DNA of 64,000 nt from Mycobacterium sp. Z3061 (lineage in GTDB: Bacteria > Actinomycetota > Actinomycetes > Mycobacteriales > Mycobacteriaceae), in assembly GCF_031583025.1 (NCBI RefSeq), contig NZ_CP134062.1, forward strand, positions 2,046,001-2,110,000, in the 5' to 3' direction. The notes beneath the pieces were generated by a model. It was given only the letters and a program-made list of their open reading frames with translations, had not been told where the DNA came from and did not search any database. Made by a program: the position numbers and the translations under genes. Every line of letters begins with the position of its first letter. Within the stretch, counting starts at the first letter, position 1. Shown here piece after piece: positions 29,974-38,188 of the stretch.

Positions 29974-30816
29974 GTGCCCGAACCCGGCTCGCTCGAGGCC
30001 GATCCCGACCTGCTGATCGACTTCAGAAATGTGTCGCTGCGCCGCGGCGGTCGCACCCTGGTGGGCCCGCTGGACTGGGCCGTCGAACTCGACGAACGCT
30101 GGGTGATCATCGGCCCCAACGGCGCCGGCAAGACCTCGCTGCTGCGCATCGCGGCCGCCTCCGAGCACCCCACCAGCGGCACCGCCTTCGTGCTGGGGGA
30201 GCGGCTCGGCCGGGTCGACGTCAGTGAACTGCGGTCGCGGATCGGTCTGAGCTCCTCCTCCTTGGCGCAGCGCATACCGTCCGACGAAGTGGTGCGTGAC
30301 CTCGTCGTGTCGGCCGGCTACTCGGTGCTCGGTCGATGGCGCGAGCAATACGAGGACGTCGACTACCGGCGCGCGGTCGACATGCTGGAAAGCCTGGGCG
30401 CCGAACATCTCGCCGAGCGTACCTACGGGACGCTGTCCGAAGGCGAACGCAAACGGGTGCTGATCGCGCGCGCGCTGATGACCGACCCCGAACTGCTGCT
30501 GCTCGACGAGCCGGCGGCCGGCCTGGACCTGGGCGGCCGCGAGGAACTGGTGGCCCGGCTGGCCGACCTGGCAGCCGACCCCGACGCGCCGGCCCTGGTC
30601 CTGGTCACCCACCACGTCGAGGAAGTGCCACCCGGATTCAGCCACTGCCTGCTGCTGTCGGAGGGCCAGGCCGTCGCGTCGGGTCTGCTGCCCGACGTGC
30701 TGACCGCCGAGAATCTCTCCACCGCCTTCGGGCAGCGGATCGCGCTCGATGTGGTCGACGGGCGCTACTTCGCCCGCCGCGTGCGGACCCGTGCAGCTCA
30801 TCGGAGAAGCTCATGA
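29974..30816 (+). CDS. ABC transporter ATP-binding protein (Rv3041c type)
   Basis: A 280-aa ATPase. Walker A GPNGAGKTS (about residue 45), signature LSEGERKRV, Walker B LLLLDEPAAG and the switch His in LVTHH are intact. No permease gene is adjacent, so its transport partner lies elsewhere or it has a soluble role. The GTG at 29974 is the first plausible start after hycE. It overlaps the NUDIX gene by 4 bp. In M. tuberculosis it directly follows serB2; here the hyc-type locus separates them. Confidence 0.92.
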   Translation: MPEPGSLEADPDLLIDFRNVSLRRGGRTLVGPLDWAVELDERWVIIGPNGAGKTSLLRIAAASEHPTSGTAFVLGERLGRVDVSELRSRIGLSSSSLAQRIPSDEVVRDLVVSAGYSVLGRWREQYEDVDYRRAVDMLESLGAEHLAERTYGTLSEGERKRVLIARALMTDPELLLLDEPAAGLDLGGREELVARLADLAADPDAPALVLVTHHVEEVPPGFSHCLLLSEGQAVASGLLPDVLTAENLSTAFGQRIALDVVDGRYFARRVRTRAAHRRSS

Positions 30817-31631
30817 ACGAACCGCAACTACCCCTGCCGGCCCGCCCGGCCGCCACCGTGATGCTCGTGCGGGACGCTCCCGGGGGCCTCAACATCTTCC
30901 TGATGCGCCGGCACTCCGCGATGGAGTTCGCACCGGGCGTCATCGTGTTCCCCGGCGGCGGGGTCGACGACCGCGACCGCAACGCCGATATCGCATGGGC
31001 CGGCCCGCCGCCGGAGTGGTGGGCGCAGCGGTTCGGCATCGAGACCGACCTGGCGATCGCGCTGGTCTGCTCGGCGGCCCGGGAGACGTTCGAGGAATCC
31101 GGGGTGCTGTTCGCCGGACCGGCCGACGACCCCGACGGTATCGTCGGCGACGCCTCGGTGTACCGCGAGTCGCGGCACGCGCTGGCCGACCGCACGCTGT
31201 CCTTCGCCGACTTCCTGCGCGGCGAGAAGCTGGTGCTGCGCTCCGACCTGCTGCGGCCCTGGGCCAACTGGGTCACCCCGGAAGCCGAGCGCACGCGCCG
31301 CTACGACACCTACTTCTTCGTGGCGGCCCTGCCCGAGGGGCAGCGCGCCGACGGCGAGAACACCGAGTCTGACCTGTCCGGCTGGGCACTCCCGCAGGAC
31401 GCCATCGCCGACTTCGAGACCGGTCGCAATGTCCTGCTGCCGCCGACCTGGACCCAGCTGGACTCGCTGGCCGGCCGCAGCGTCGCCGAGGTGCTGGCCG
31501 TCGAACGCCAGATCGTGTCCATCCAGCCACTGCTGGAGAAGCGCGGCGACAACTGGGTCTTCGAGTTCTTCGACTCCGACCGCTACCACCGGGCGCGCGA
31601 GGCCGGCGGATCGATGCAGTGGCCGCTTTGA
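30813..31631 (+). CDS. NUDIX hydrolase
   Basis: A 272-aa protein. The N-terminal strand [11 protein letters not shown] leads to a Nudix domain; the Nudix box is read from GGGVDDRD through [18 protein letters not shown], which gives the REx2FEESG metal-binding core. The insertion between GG and the RE helix is longer than usual, as in NUDT19/CoA-pyrophosphatase-like members. The substrate is probably a nucleotide or CoA derivative. It overlaps both the ABC gene (4 bp) and echA17 (13 bp) and corresponds to Rv3040c. Confidence 0.88.
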   Translation: MNEPQLPLPARPAATVMLVRDAPGGLNIFLMRRHSAMEFAPGVIVFPGGGVDDRDRNADIAWAGPPPEWWAQRFGIETDLAIALVCSAARETFEESGVLFAGPADDPDGIVGDASVYRESRHALADRTLSFADFLRGEKLVLRSDLLRPWANWVTPEAERTRRYDTYFFVAALPEGQRADGENTESDLSGWALPQDAIADFETGRNVLLPPTWTQLDSLAGRSVAEVLAVERQIVSIQPLLEKRGDNWVFEFFDSDRYHRAREAGGSMQWPL

Positions 31632-32395
31632 GTGAGTTCGTGAGCGTCGTGGTCAGCGACGGCTCCCAGGACGCCGGGCTGGCCATGCTGTTGCTGTCGC
31701 GGCCACCTACCAACGCGATGACCCGGCAGGTCTACCGGGAGGTCGTCGCCGCGGCGGAGGAGTTGGGCCGGCGCGACGACGTCGCCGCGGTGATCCTGTT
31801 CGGCGGGCACGAGATCTTCTCCGCCGGTGACGACATGCCCGAACTGCGGACTTTGAACCCGGACGAGGCCGGCACCGCCGCCCGGGTGCGGCGCGAGGCC
31901 ATCGACGCGGTCGCCGCGATCCCGAAGCCCACCGTCGCCGCCATCACCGGATACGCCCTGGGCGCCGGGCTCACGCTGGCGCTCGCCGCCGACTGGCGGG
32001 TCAGCGGCGACAACGTGAAGTTCGGCGCCACCGAGATCCTGGCCGGCCTGGTGCCCGGAGGCGACGGCATGGCCCGCCTGACCCGCGCCGTCGGGCCGAG
32101 CAGAGCCAAAGAACTGGTGTACAGCGGGCGGTTCTTCGATGCCGAGGAGGCGCTGGCGCTGGGCCTGATCGACGACATGGTGGCCCCCGACAACGTCTAC
32201 GACGCCGCGGCGACGTGGGCGCGGCGCTTCCTGGACGGTCCGCGGCCGGCCCTGGCCGCCGCGAAAGCCGGCATCAACGCCGTGTACGACGGTTCCCCGG
32301 CAGCCGAACGCCACGCCGCCGAAGATCGCCGCTACATCGAGGTTTTCGCCGCTGGTCAGGACGCTGACGCGAAAGCCGACAGCGACGGCGGTTAG
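31619..32395 (+). CDS. echA17: Enoyl-CoA hydratase/isomerase family protein
   Basis: A 258-aa crotonase-fold enzyme. [13 protein letters not shown] provides the first oxyanion-hole strand, [19 protein letters not shown] the second, and [14 protein letters not shown] the active-site Glu region. It likely hydrates trans-2-enoyl-CoA in fatty-acid or sterol breakdown. A GTG start at 31619 overlaps the NUDIX gene; a TTG three codons later is also possible. It corresponds to Rv3039c. Confidence 0.9.
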   Translation: MAALSEFVSVVVSDGSQDAGLAMLLLSRPPTNAMTRQVYREVVAAAEELGRRDDVAAVILFGGHEIFSAGDDMPELRTLNPDEAGTAARVRREAIDAVAAIPKPTVAAITGYALGAGLTLALAADWRVSGDNVKFGATEILAGLVPGGDGMARLTRAVGPSRAKELVYSGRFFDAEEALALGLIDDMVAPDNVYDAAATWARRFLDGPRPALAAAKAGINAVYDGSPAAERHAAEDRRYIEVFAAGQDADAKADSDGG

Positions 32396-32405
32396 GCTGC
32401 CCTGC

Positions 32406-33380
32406 ATGACGAGGAGTTCTGAGATCCCCGCTTCCAACCCGCACGCCACCGCCGAGCAGGTGGAGGCGGCGCGGCACGACAGCAAGCTCGCCCAGGTGCT
32501 CTACCACGACTGGGAAGCCGAGAGCTACGACGACAAATGGTCGATCTCCTACGACCAGCGCTGCATCGACTACGCCCGCGGCCGCTTCGACGCGATCGTG
32601 CCCGACGAGGTGATCCGCGAGCTGCCGTACGACCGTGCGCTGGAACTCGGCTGCGGCACCGGCTTCTTCCTGCTCAACCTGATCCAGGCCGGGGTGGCGC
32701 GGCGCGGGTCCGTCACCGACCTGTCGCCCGGCATGGTCAAGGTCGCCACCCGCAACGGGCAGTCGCTGGGTCTAGACATCGACGGCCGGGTCGCCGACGC
32801 CGAAGGCATTCCGTACGACGACAACACCTTCGATCTGGTGGTCGGGCACGCCGTGTTGCACCACATTCCCGACGTCGAGCTGTCGCTGCGTGAGGTGCTG
32901 CGCGTGCTCAAGCCGGGCGGCCGGTTCGTGTTCGCCGGGGAGCCGACCACCGTCGGCAACGGCTACGCCCGGGCCCTGGCGGACCTGACATGGAACGTCA
33001 CCATCCGCGCGGTGAAGCTGCCCGGGCTCGGGAGTTGGCGTCGCCCGCAGGAGGAGATCGACGAAAACTCGCGGGCCGCGGCCCTGGAATGGATCGTCGA
33101 CCTGCACACCTTCGATCCCAAGGACCTGGAGCGGATGGCCGCCAACGCCGGCGCGGTCGAGGTCAGAACCGCCAGCGAGGAGTTCACCGCCGCCATGCTC
33201 GGCTGGCCGGTGCGCACCTTCGAGTCGACGGTCCCGCCCGGAAAGCTGGGCTGGGGCTGGGCGAAGTTCGCCTTCAACGGCTGGAAGGCGCTGAGCTGGG
33301 TGGACGCCAACGTCTGGCGGCACGTCGCGCCGAAGGGCTGGTTCTACAACGTGATGGTCACCGGGGTCAAACCCTCCTGA
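32406..33380 (+). CDS. SAM-dependent methyltransferase (Rv3038c type)
   Basis: A 324-aa class I methyltransferase. Motif I ELGCGTGFF (about residue 79) binds SAM; motif post-I SVTDLSPGM, and AEGIPYDDNTFDLVVGHAVLHH and LKPGGRFVF complete the fold. A C-terminal extension of about 130 residues (TWNVTIRAVKLPGLGSWRRP onward) probably shapes the acceptor site. The acceptor is unknown. It starts 10 bp after echA17 and ends at the start of the next methyltransferase. Confidence 0.9.
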   Translation: MTRSSEIPASNPHATAEQVEAARHDSKLAQVLYHDWEAESYDDKWSISYDQRCIDYARGRFDAIVPDEVIRELPYDRALELGCGTGFFLLNLIQAGVARRGSVTDLSPGMVKVATRNGQSLGLDIDGRVADAEGIPYDDNTFDLVVGHAVLHHIPDVELSLREVLRVLKPGGRFVFAGEPTTVGNGYARALADLTWNVTIRAVKLPGLGSWRRPQEEIDENSRAAALEWIVDLHTFDPKDLERMAANAGAVEVRTASEEFTAAMLGWPVRTFESTVPPGKLGWGWAKFAFNGWKALSWVDANVWRHVAPKGWFYNVMVTGVKPS

Positions 33381-34558
33381 CGGTTTTCACCTGCGACGAC
33401 GTCGGTTATCTGCGCTCGGAGTCGGGCGTCGCGGCGCTGGCCGCCGTCGCTGAGTTCGAGTTGAGCGACACCACCCTGATCGCCGACATCGCCGCCGTGC
33501 GCCGGAGTTTCGGCGAGCGGGCTCCGGTGCTGGTGGAGACGACGCGGCTGCGTCGCCGGGCCGCCGACAAGCTCGGCGAACTGGGTGATGTGTCGCGGTG
33601 GCTGTTCACCGACGAAGCGCTGCAGCAGTCCACCGCCGCACGCGTCGCCCTGCACCGCGCGCGCCGGTTGGCCGGACGGGTCGTGCACGACGCGACCTGC
33701 TCGATCGGCACGGAGCCGGCGGCCCTGCACGGCGTGGCCGAGCTGGTGATCGGCAGCGACATCGACCCGGTCCGGCTGGCGATGGCGCGCCACAACCTGG
33801 GGCCCACGACGGCTCTGTGCCGGGCCGATGCGCTGCATCCGGTCACCCGTGACGCGGCCGTCATCGTCGATCCCGCGCGCCGCAGCGGCGGCCGACGCCG
33901 CTTCAGCCCGGCCGACTACCGGCCCGCCCTGGGCCCGTTGCTGCAGGCCTACCGTGGCCGGGACCTGGCGGTGAAGTGCTCTCCTGGAATCGATTTCGAT
34001 GAACTCGGCCGACTCGGATTCGACGGGGAGATCGAGGTGACGTCTTACGGCGGCTCGGTCCGGGAGGCGTGTCTGTGGTCGGGCGCTCTGGCGGGTGTGC
34101 GCCGGCGCGCGAGCGTCCTGGACCGCGACGAACAGATCACCTCGGCCGATTCCGACGACTGCCCGGTCGGGCCGGCGGGCCGATGGATCGTCGATCCCGA
34201 CGGCGCCGTCGTCCGCGCCGGGCTGGTCCGGCACTACGGCGCCCGGCACGGATTGTGGCAACTCGACCCCGATATCGCCTACCTGTCCGGTGACCGGCTG
34301 CCGCCCGGAGTGCGTGGTTTCGAGGTCCTCGAGCAACTGGCCTTCGACGAACGGCGGTTGCGTCAGTCGCTGACGGCCCTGGACTGTGGCGCTGCCGAAA
34401 TCCTGGTCCGCGGCGTCCAGGTAGACCCCGACGCGCTGCGTCGGCGACTGCGGCTGCGGGGCGGTGCGGCGCTGTCGGTGGTGATCGCCCGGATCGGACG
34501 CAGCGGCGCGAAGAGCGCCAGTCACGCGGTGGCCTACGTTTGCCGTCCGTCTCGGTAA
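33377..34558 (+). CDS. THUMP-like domain methyltransferase, probable CTG start
   Basis: About 393 aa. DATCSIGTEPAALHGVAELVIGSDIDP is the SAM-binding region and the C-terminus RGVQVDPDALRRRLRLRGG is THUMP-like. It matches Rv3037c. Homologous residues begin around VFTCDDVGYLRSESG, but no ATG, GTG or TTG lies near: the frame has CTG at 33377 overlapping the previous stop (CTGA), exactly where mycobacterial genes use ATGA or GTGA. The next canonical start is a TTG at 33461, which would delete about 28 residues. I therefore propose CTG initiation. Substrate unknown, possibly RNA. Confidence 0.8.
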   Translation: MTVFTCDDVGYLRSESGVAALAAVAEFELSDTTLIADIAAVRRSFGERAPVLVETTRLRRRAADKLGELGDVSRWLFTDEALQQSTAARVALHRARRLAGRVVHDATCSIGTEPAALHGVAELVIGSDIDPVRLAMARHNLGPTTALCRADALHPVTRDAAVIVDPARRSGGRRRFSPADYRPALGPLLQAYRGRDLAVKCSPGIDFDELGRLGFDGEIEVTSYGGSVREACLWSGALAGVRRRASVLDRDEQITSADSDDCPVGPAGRWIVDPDGAVVRAGLVRHYGARHGLWQLDPDIAYLSGDRLPPGVRGFEVLEQLAFDERRLRQSLTALDCGAAEILVRGVQVDPDALRRRLRLRGGAALSVVIARIGRSGAKSASHAVAYVCRPSR

Positions 34559-34641
34559 CGCCGGGTACGCTGACGGCGATTACCTCATAGGGCGTACTCA
34601 CGCCACTTTGGTGTGCAGAAACTGCAAGGACAGAAACGACG

Positions 34642-35325
34642 ATGCGTTACCTGATAGCGGCCGCAGCGCTGACCGCTGCCGCGGTGATGGGCTGGCCGGC
34701 CAGCGCCGCGCCGCCGTCCTGTGCCGCACTGGGCGGCTCGGTCGAGGCTGCCCAGACCTGCCACATCCATCAGTCCAGTGCCACCTACACGCTGGACATG
34801 ACGTTCCCCGTCGACTATCCCGACCAGCAGGCGCTGACCGACTACATCACGCAGAACCGCGACGGCTTCGTCAACGTCGCGCAGAGTTCGGGCGGCCGGC
34901 GCGACCAGCCCTATCAGATGGACGCGACCAACGAACAACACAGCTCCGGACAGCCACCCCGCACCCGCAGCGTGGTGCTGAAGTTCTTCCAGGACCTCGG
35001 CGGAGCCCGCCCGTCCAACTGGTTCAAGGCGTTCAACTACAACCTGGGGACGAAACAGCCCATCACGTTCGACACGCTGTTCGCGCCCAACACCAACGCG
35101 CTGGACGCCATCTTCCCGATCGTCCAGCGCGAACTGGAACACCAGACCGGCCTGGGCGTGGCGATCTCGCCGGGCGCCGGCCATGACCCGACGAACTATC
35201 AGAACTTCGCCATCACCGACGACGCGCTGATCTTCTACTTCGCCCAGGGCGAGTTGCTGCCGTCCTTCGCCGGGTCCACCCAGGTCCAGGTGCCGCGGGG
35301 TTCGATCCCGCCGCTGGCCATCTAG
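34642..35325 (+). CDS. Secreted RsiV/DUF3298-type protein (Rv3036c, TB22.2)
   Basis: 227 aa. A clear Sec signal (MRYLIAAAALTAAAVMGWPASA) is cleaved before APPSCAAL. The mature part, with a Cys pair (CAAL and CHIH) and VVLKFFQDLGGARPSNWFKAFNYNL, matches the mycobacterial TB22.2/MPT64-like group related to DUF3298. Homologs are found in culture filtrate, and Rv3036c has been reported as an esterase (from memory). It starts a single-gene unit after an 83-bp gap. Confidence 0.87.
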   Translation: MRYLIAAAALTAAAVMGWPASAAPPSCAALGGSVEAAQTCHIHQSSATYTLDMTFPVDYPDQQALTDYITQNRDGFVNVAQSSGGRRDQPYQMDATNEQHSSGQPPRTRSVVLKFFQDLGGARPSNWFKAFNYNLGTKQPITFDTLFAPNTNALDAIFPIVQRELEHQTGLGVAISPGAGHDPTNYQNFAITDDALIFYFAQGELLPSFAGSTQVQVPRGSIPPLAI

Positions 35326-35402
35326 CGCTGCCCCGATCCGTTCACTCAGCGCCTGCGGCGACGAACTGCGAGTAGCTCGCGCCGTCAACGCAGAGTCAAC
35401 GG

Positions 35403-36665
35403 TTAGACCGGGTCGAAGGAATAGATCTGGCCGTCGCTGGTGGCGGCCACCACTCGCCGGTCCTTGCCCACCGCAACGCCCAGCGCAGACCCGGTGGCCG
35501 CCGGCAGCGGATAGCTGTTGAGGGTGTGGCCGTCGCCCGGGTCGAAGACCAGCAGGCTCATGCCCGCGGCCACGGTGTAGCCGACATCGCCGGCCACCGA
35601 CGACGTCGAGAGCGGGGTGACGTCATCGCGTCGCCAGGCGGCGTCGGCATGGTCGCCCCTGTCGCGGAAGGCGGCCAGTCGGGTGTCGGGGCCGCCGCCG
35701 GAGACGATCAGCCCCTGCGGGGTGACGGTGGGCGGCGTCTGTGCCGTGAAACCAAGCGGCACAGACCATTTCACCTTCCCGTCAGCGGCGTGCAAAGCCC
35801 ACAGCCGTTGGTCGCGTCCGTTGACATAGACGGTGGTTCCGTCGGCCGACAAGACTGGACTGGCAAGCACCCCGGCACCGACGGCGTCGCTGGTCCACTC
35901 GCGGGACAGCTGACCCCCGCGGTACTTCAGGCCGATCAGCCCCGCGGCGGGTGCCCCCGGCTGCCAGACATTGACCACCACCGTCCCGCTCGCCGTCGAG
36001 AACGCGGGTGCGGCCGCCACCGGGCAACCCGCCCGCGCCGGCGTACAATCGGCCAGCCCGCGGGTGGCATCGGCCGGGTCGACGCCGTCCACCAGATCCA
36101 GTGCGGTGCCGACGACGGCGCCGCGGTGCGTGTCGAACACCAGCATCTGGCCCAGGTGCGTACTCACCAGCAGGTGGCCGTCGCCCAGGAACCGCGGAGT
36201 GGTCGGCATCCCGATGACCGGCTCCCGCCAGCGGGTCCACTGAGTCGGCGGGAAGGAGATGATCGCCCCGGGCTGCCCGACGTAAAGGTTGTCGAAGCCG
36301 TCGAACAGCGGGCCACCGAAGCCGCCGCCCTGGACCAGCCGGGTGCACCAGCGTTGCCGGCCGTTATTGACTTCCCACTCCATGAACGAGCAGCCGCCGG
36401 GGGTCTGTGCATTGAGCGCCAGGAAGCCGCGCGCGCCGAGCGCCGGTCCGGCCGCCAGGCTTCCCTTGGCCGAACGGGTCCACCGCAGCACCAGCTTGCC
36501 GGCCCCGGTGGTCGGGCTGTAGCTGCTGTTGGCCGCGTCGCCGTACTGTGCCGGCCAGCCCAGCGCGGGCGCGGCGTCCACCCAGGAGTCGGTGTTGCCG
36601 CAACCGCCGAGCGCGAGGGTGAGGATGGTCACCAGGACAGGCGTCAGGAGACGTCGCGCGAGCAC
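35403..36665 (-). CDS. Lipoprotein with PQQ-like beta-propeller (Rv3035 type)
   Basis: A 420-aa lipoprotein. The GTG at 36665 puts the lipobox LALGGC at residues 17-22. The mature part consists of repeated beta-propeller blades of the PQQ/quinoprotein type, for example WALHAADGKVKWSVPLGF and TVYVNGRDQRLWALH. Such propellers resemble BamB and quinoprotein dehydrogenases, but no cofactor ligand set is evident. It is divergent from the acyltransferase at 36708. An inverted repeat spans its start codon. It matches Rv3035. Confidence 0.87.
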   Translation of the reverse strand: MLARRLLTPVLVTILTLALGGCGNTDSWVDAAPALGWPAQYGDAANSSYSPTTGAGKLVLRWTRSAKGSLAAGPALGARGFLALNAQTPGGCSFMEWEVNNGRQRWCTRLVQGGGFGGPLFDGFDNLYVGQPGAIISFPPTQWTRWREPVIGMPTTPRFLGDGHLLVSTHLGQMLVFDTHRGAVVGTALDLVDGVDPADATRGLADCTPARAGCPVAAAPAFSTASGTVVVNVWQPGAPAAGLIGLKYRGGQLSREWTSDAVGAGVLASPVLSADGTTVYVNGRDQRLWALHAADGKVKWSVPLGFTAQTPPTVTPQGLIVSGGGPDTRLAAFRDRGDHADAAWRRDDVTPLSTSSVAGDVGYTVAAGMSLLVFDPGDGHTLNSYPLPAATGSALGVAVGKDRRVVAATSDGQIYSFDPV

Positions 36666-36686
36666 ACGTGAGGGTATCGCGCGACG
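36652..36686. promoter_or_regulatory. Inverted repeat across the lipoprotein start
   Basis: CGTCGCGCGA (36652-36661) and TCGCGCGACG (36677-36686) are exact reverse complements separated by 15 bp. They span the GTG start and leader of the Rv3035-type gene, within the narrow divergent gap to the acyltransferase. It could be an operator or an mRNA hairpin that hides the start. Confidence 0.4.
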
Positions 36687-36707
36687 CCTTGGGTAGGCTT
36701 GCGGCCC

Positions 36708-37445
36708 ATGACGAGCATGTGGGGTGCTCCGCTCCATCGCAGGTGGCGCGGAGGGAGGCTCAGAGACCCGCGCCAGGCGAAATTCCTGACGCTGGCTTCG
36801 CTGAAATGGGTGCTGCGCAATAAGGCCTACACACCGTGGTACCTGGTGCGATATTGGCGGCTGCTGAAGTTCAAGCTGCAGAATCCGCACATCATCACCC
36901 GCGGCATGGTGTTCCTGGGCAAGGGCGTCGAGATCCACTGCACACCCGAGCTGGCGCAGCTGGAGATCGGCCGCTGGGTGCATATCGGGGACAAGAACAC
37001 CATCCGGGCGCACGAGGGTTCGCTGCGGTTCGGCGACAAGGTCGTGCTGGGCCGCGACAACGTCATCAACTGCTACCTCGACATCGAGCTCGGCGACTCC
37101 GCGCTGATGGCCGACTGGTGCTACGTCTGCGACTTCGACCACCGGATGGACGACATCACGCTGCCCATCAAGGACCAGGGCATCATCAAGTCACCGGTGC
37201 GGATCGGGCCCGACACCTGGATCGGGGTGAAGGTGTCGGTGCTGCGTGGCACCGCAGTCGGGCGAGGTTGCGTGCTCGGTTCGCACGCGGTGGTCCGCGG
37301 CGTGATCCCGGACTATTCGATCGCGGTCGGCGCGCCGGCCAAGGTGGTCAAGAACCGCAAGTTGTCCTGGGAGACCTCGGCGGCGCAACGCGCCGAACTG
37401 GCCGCCGCCCTGGCTGACATCGAACGCAAGAAGGCAGCGCAGTAG
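36708..37445 (+). CDS. Hexapeptide-repeat acyltransferase (Rv3034c type)
   Basis: A 245-aa left-handed beta-helix acyltransferase. Hexapeptide repeats run from about residue 65 (IITRGMVFLGKGVEIHC, RWVHIGDKNTIRAHEG, KVVLGRDNVINCYLDIEL) to the end of the coil (TWIGVKVSVLRGTAVGRGCVLG, GAPAKVV). DFDHRMDD contains a His in the place of the catalytic base. It probably acetylates or succinylates a sugar or lipid. The ATG at 36708 is the best start. It converges on the DUF4333 gene. Confidence 0.88.
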   Translation: MTSMWGAPLHRRWRGGRLRDPRQAKFLTLASLKWVLRNKAYTPWYLVRYWRLLKFKLQNPHIITRGMVFLGKGVEIHCTPELAQLEIGRWVHIGDKNTIRAHEGSLRFGDKVVLGRDNVINCYLDIELGDSALMADWCYVCDFDHRMDDITLPIKDQGIIKSPVRIGPDTWIGVKVSVLRGTAVGRGCVLGSHAVVRGVIPDYSIAVGAPAKVVKNRKLSWETSAAQRAELAAALADIERKKAAQ

Positions 37446-37550
37446 GGAAGGCTTGCTGGGCGGCGCGACACTGACAGCACGCACACGACACGCCGCCGAG
37501 TGTGTACACAGCGTCAATCTCGACGGCCACCACGCGACGGTGACAACGGC

Positions 37551-38096
37551 CTACTCGGGGTGGTCATCGACCTTGAAGTCGAAGTTGACGTCGCCGCCGA
37601 CCACCTCGGTGACGGTGACGTTGATGCCGTACTTGGAGCTACCGTCGGTGAGTTGGCAGCGCAGCGTGGCGCCCTCGACGCCCTTCAGGTTGTCGGGGCA
37701 GGTCACGGCATCGGGCCGCTGACCGACCTGTTGGTACAGCTTGTCGCTGATGATGTGGGCGACGTGGTCCTTGTCGACCGTCTCGACCATGTCGAATTTG
37801 ACGTCCTTGCCTTCGACGCTGGTGACGGTGACGTTGACGTTGTAGGTGTCGTCCTTGACCTTCATCTCGCAGTTCGTCTGAGCGCCCACCTTGGCCGGCA
37901 GGTCGTCCGGACAGCTGACCGAGCTGGGCTTGTTGCCCTTGGCGTCGGTCATCTTGGTGATGATCTGGCCGGCGACGTCCTTCTTGCTCACCGTCTTGGG
38001 ACCCGACGATCCGACCGAACACGAGCAGGCCCCGGCGCTGGCCATCAGGCCGACGGCGGCCCCCGAGATCAGCAGCGTCCGAACGAACCGAGCCAT
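37551..38096 (-). CDS. Secreted protein with two DUF4333 repeats (Rv3033 type)
   Basis: 181 aa, length as in Rv3033. A signal segment (MARFVRTLLISGAAVGLMASAGAC) ends in a possible lipobox SAGAC. Two DUF4333 domains follow: KDVAGQIITKMTDAKGNKPSSVSCP with a second Cys in AQTNCEM, and HIISDKLYQQVGQRPDAVTCP with TLRCQL. Each has one likely disulfide. The function is unknown; DUF4333 is an envelope domain of actinobacteria. Ribosome site GGGAGG precedes the ATG. The inserted island begins just upstream. Confidence 0.9.
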   Translation of the reverse strand: MARFVRTLLISGAAVGLMASAGACSCSVGSSGPKTVSKKDVAGQIITKMTDAKGNKPSSVSCPDDLPAKVGAQTNCEMKVKDDTYNVNVTVTSVEGKDVKFDMVETVDKDHVAHIISDKLYQQVGQRPDAVTCPDNLKGVEGATLRCQLTDGSSKYGINVTVTEVVGGDVNFDFKVDDHPE

Positions 38097-38144
38097 AGCG
38101 CCTCCCTGGCGTGTGCAGAACGTTGAGTCGGGGAGATGATTGCA

Positions 38145-38175
38145 CGCCGGACAAAATCTGGGAAGCAATCCGGCG
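38145..38175 (-). terminator. Weak stem-loop after photolyase
   Basis: CGCCGGA (38145-38151) pairs with TCCGGCG (38169-38175) across 17 nt, 14 bp beyond the phrB stop. It would end the mmpL-tspO-phrB transcript at the island edge. No T-tract follows. Confidence 0.35.
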
Positions 38176-38188
38176 AAACGCGCTCTGG

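Noticed and set aside
33344-34525. 393-codon minus-strand frame
   Set aside because: Antisense to the THUMP-like methyltransferase, which has clear motifs.
37459-37497. GGCGGCG/CGCCGCC stem as terminator
   Set aside because: Seven-bp GC arms with a 25-nt loop are expected by chance in such GC-rich DNA.
37501-37510. TGTGTACACA palindrome between convergent genes
   Set aside because: Perfect but only 10 bp, and no gene starts there, so an operator role is unsupported.
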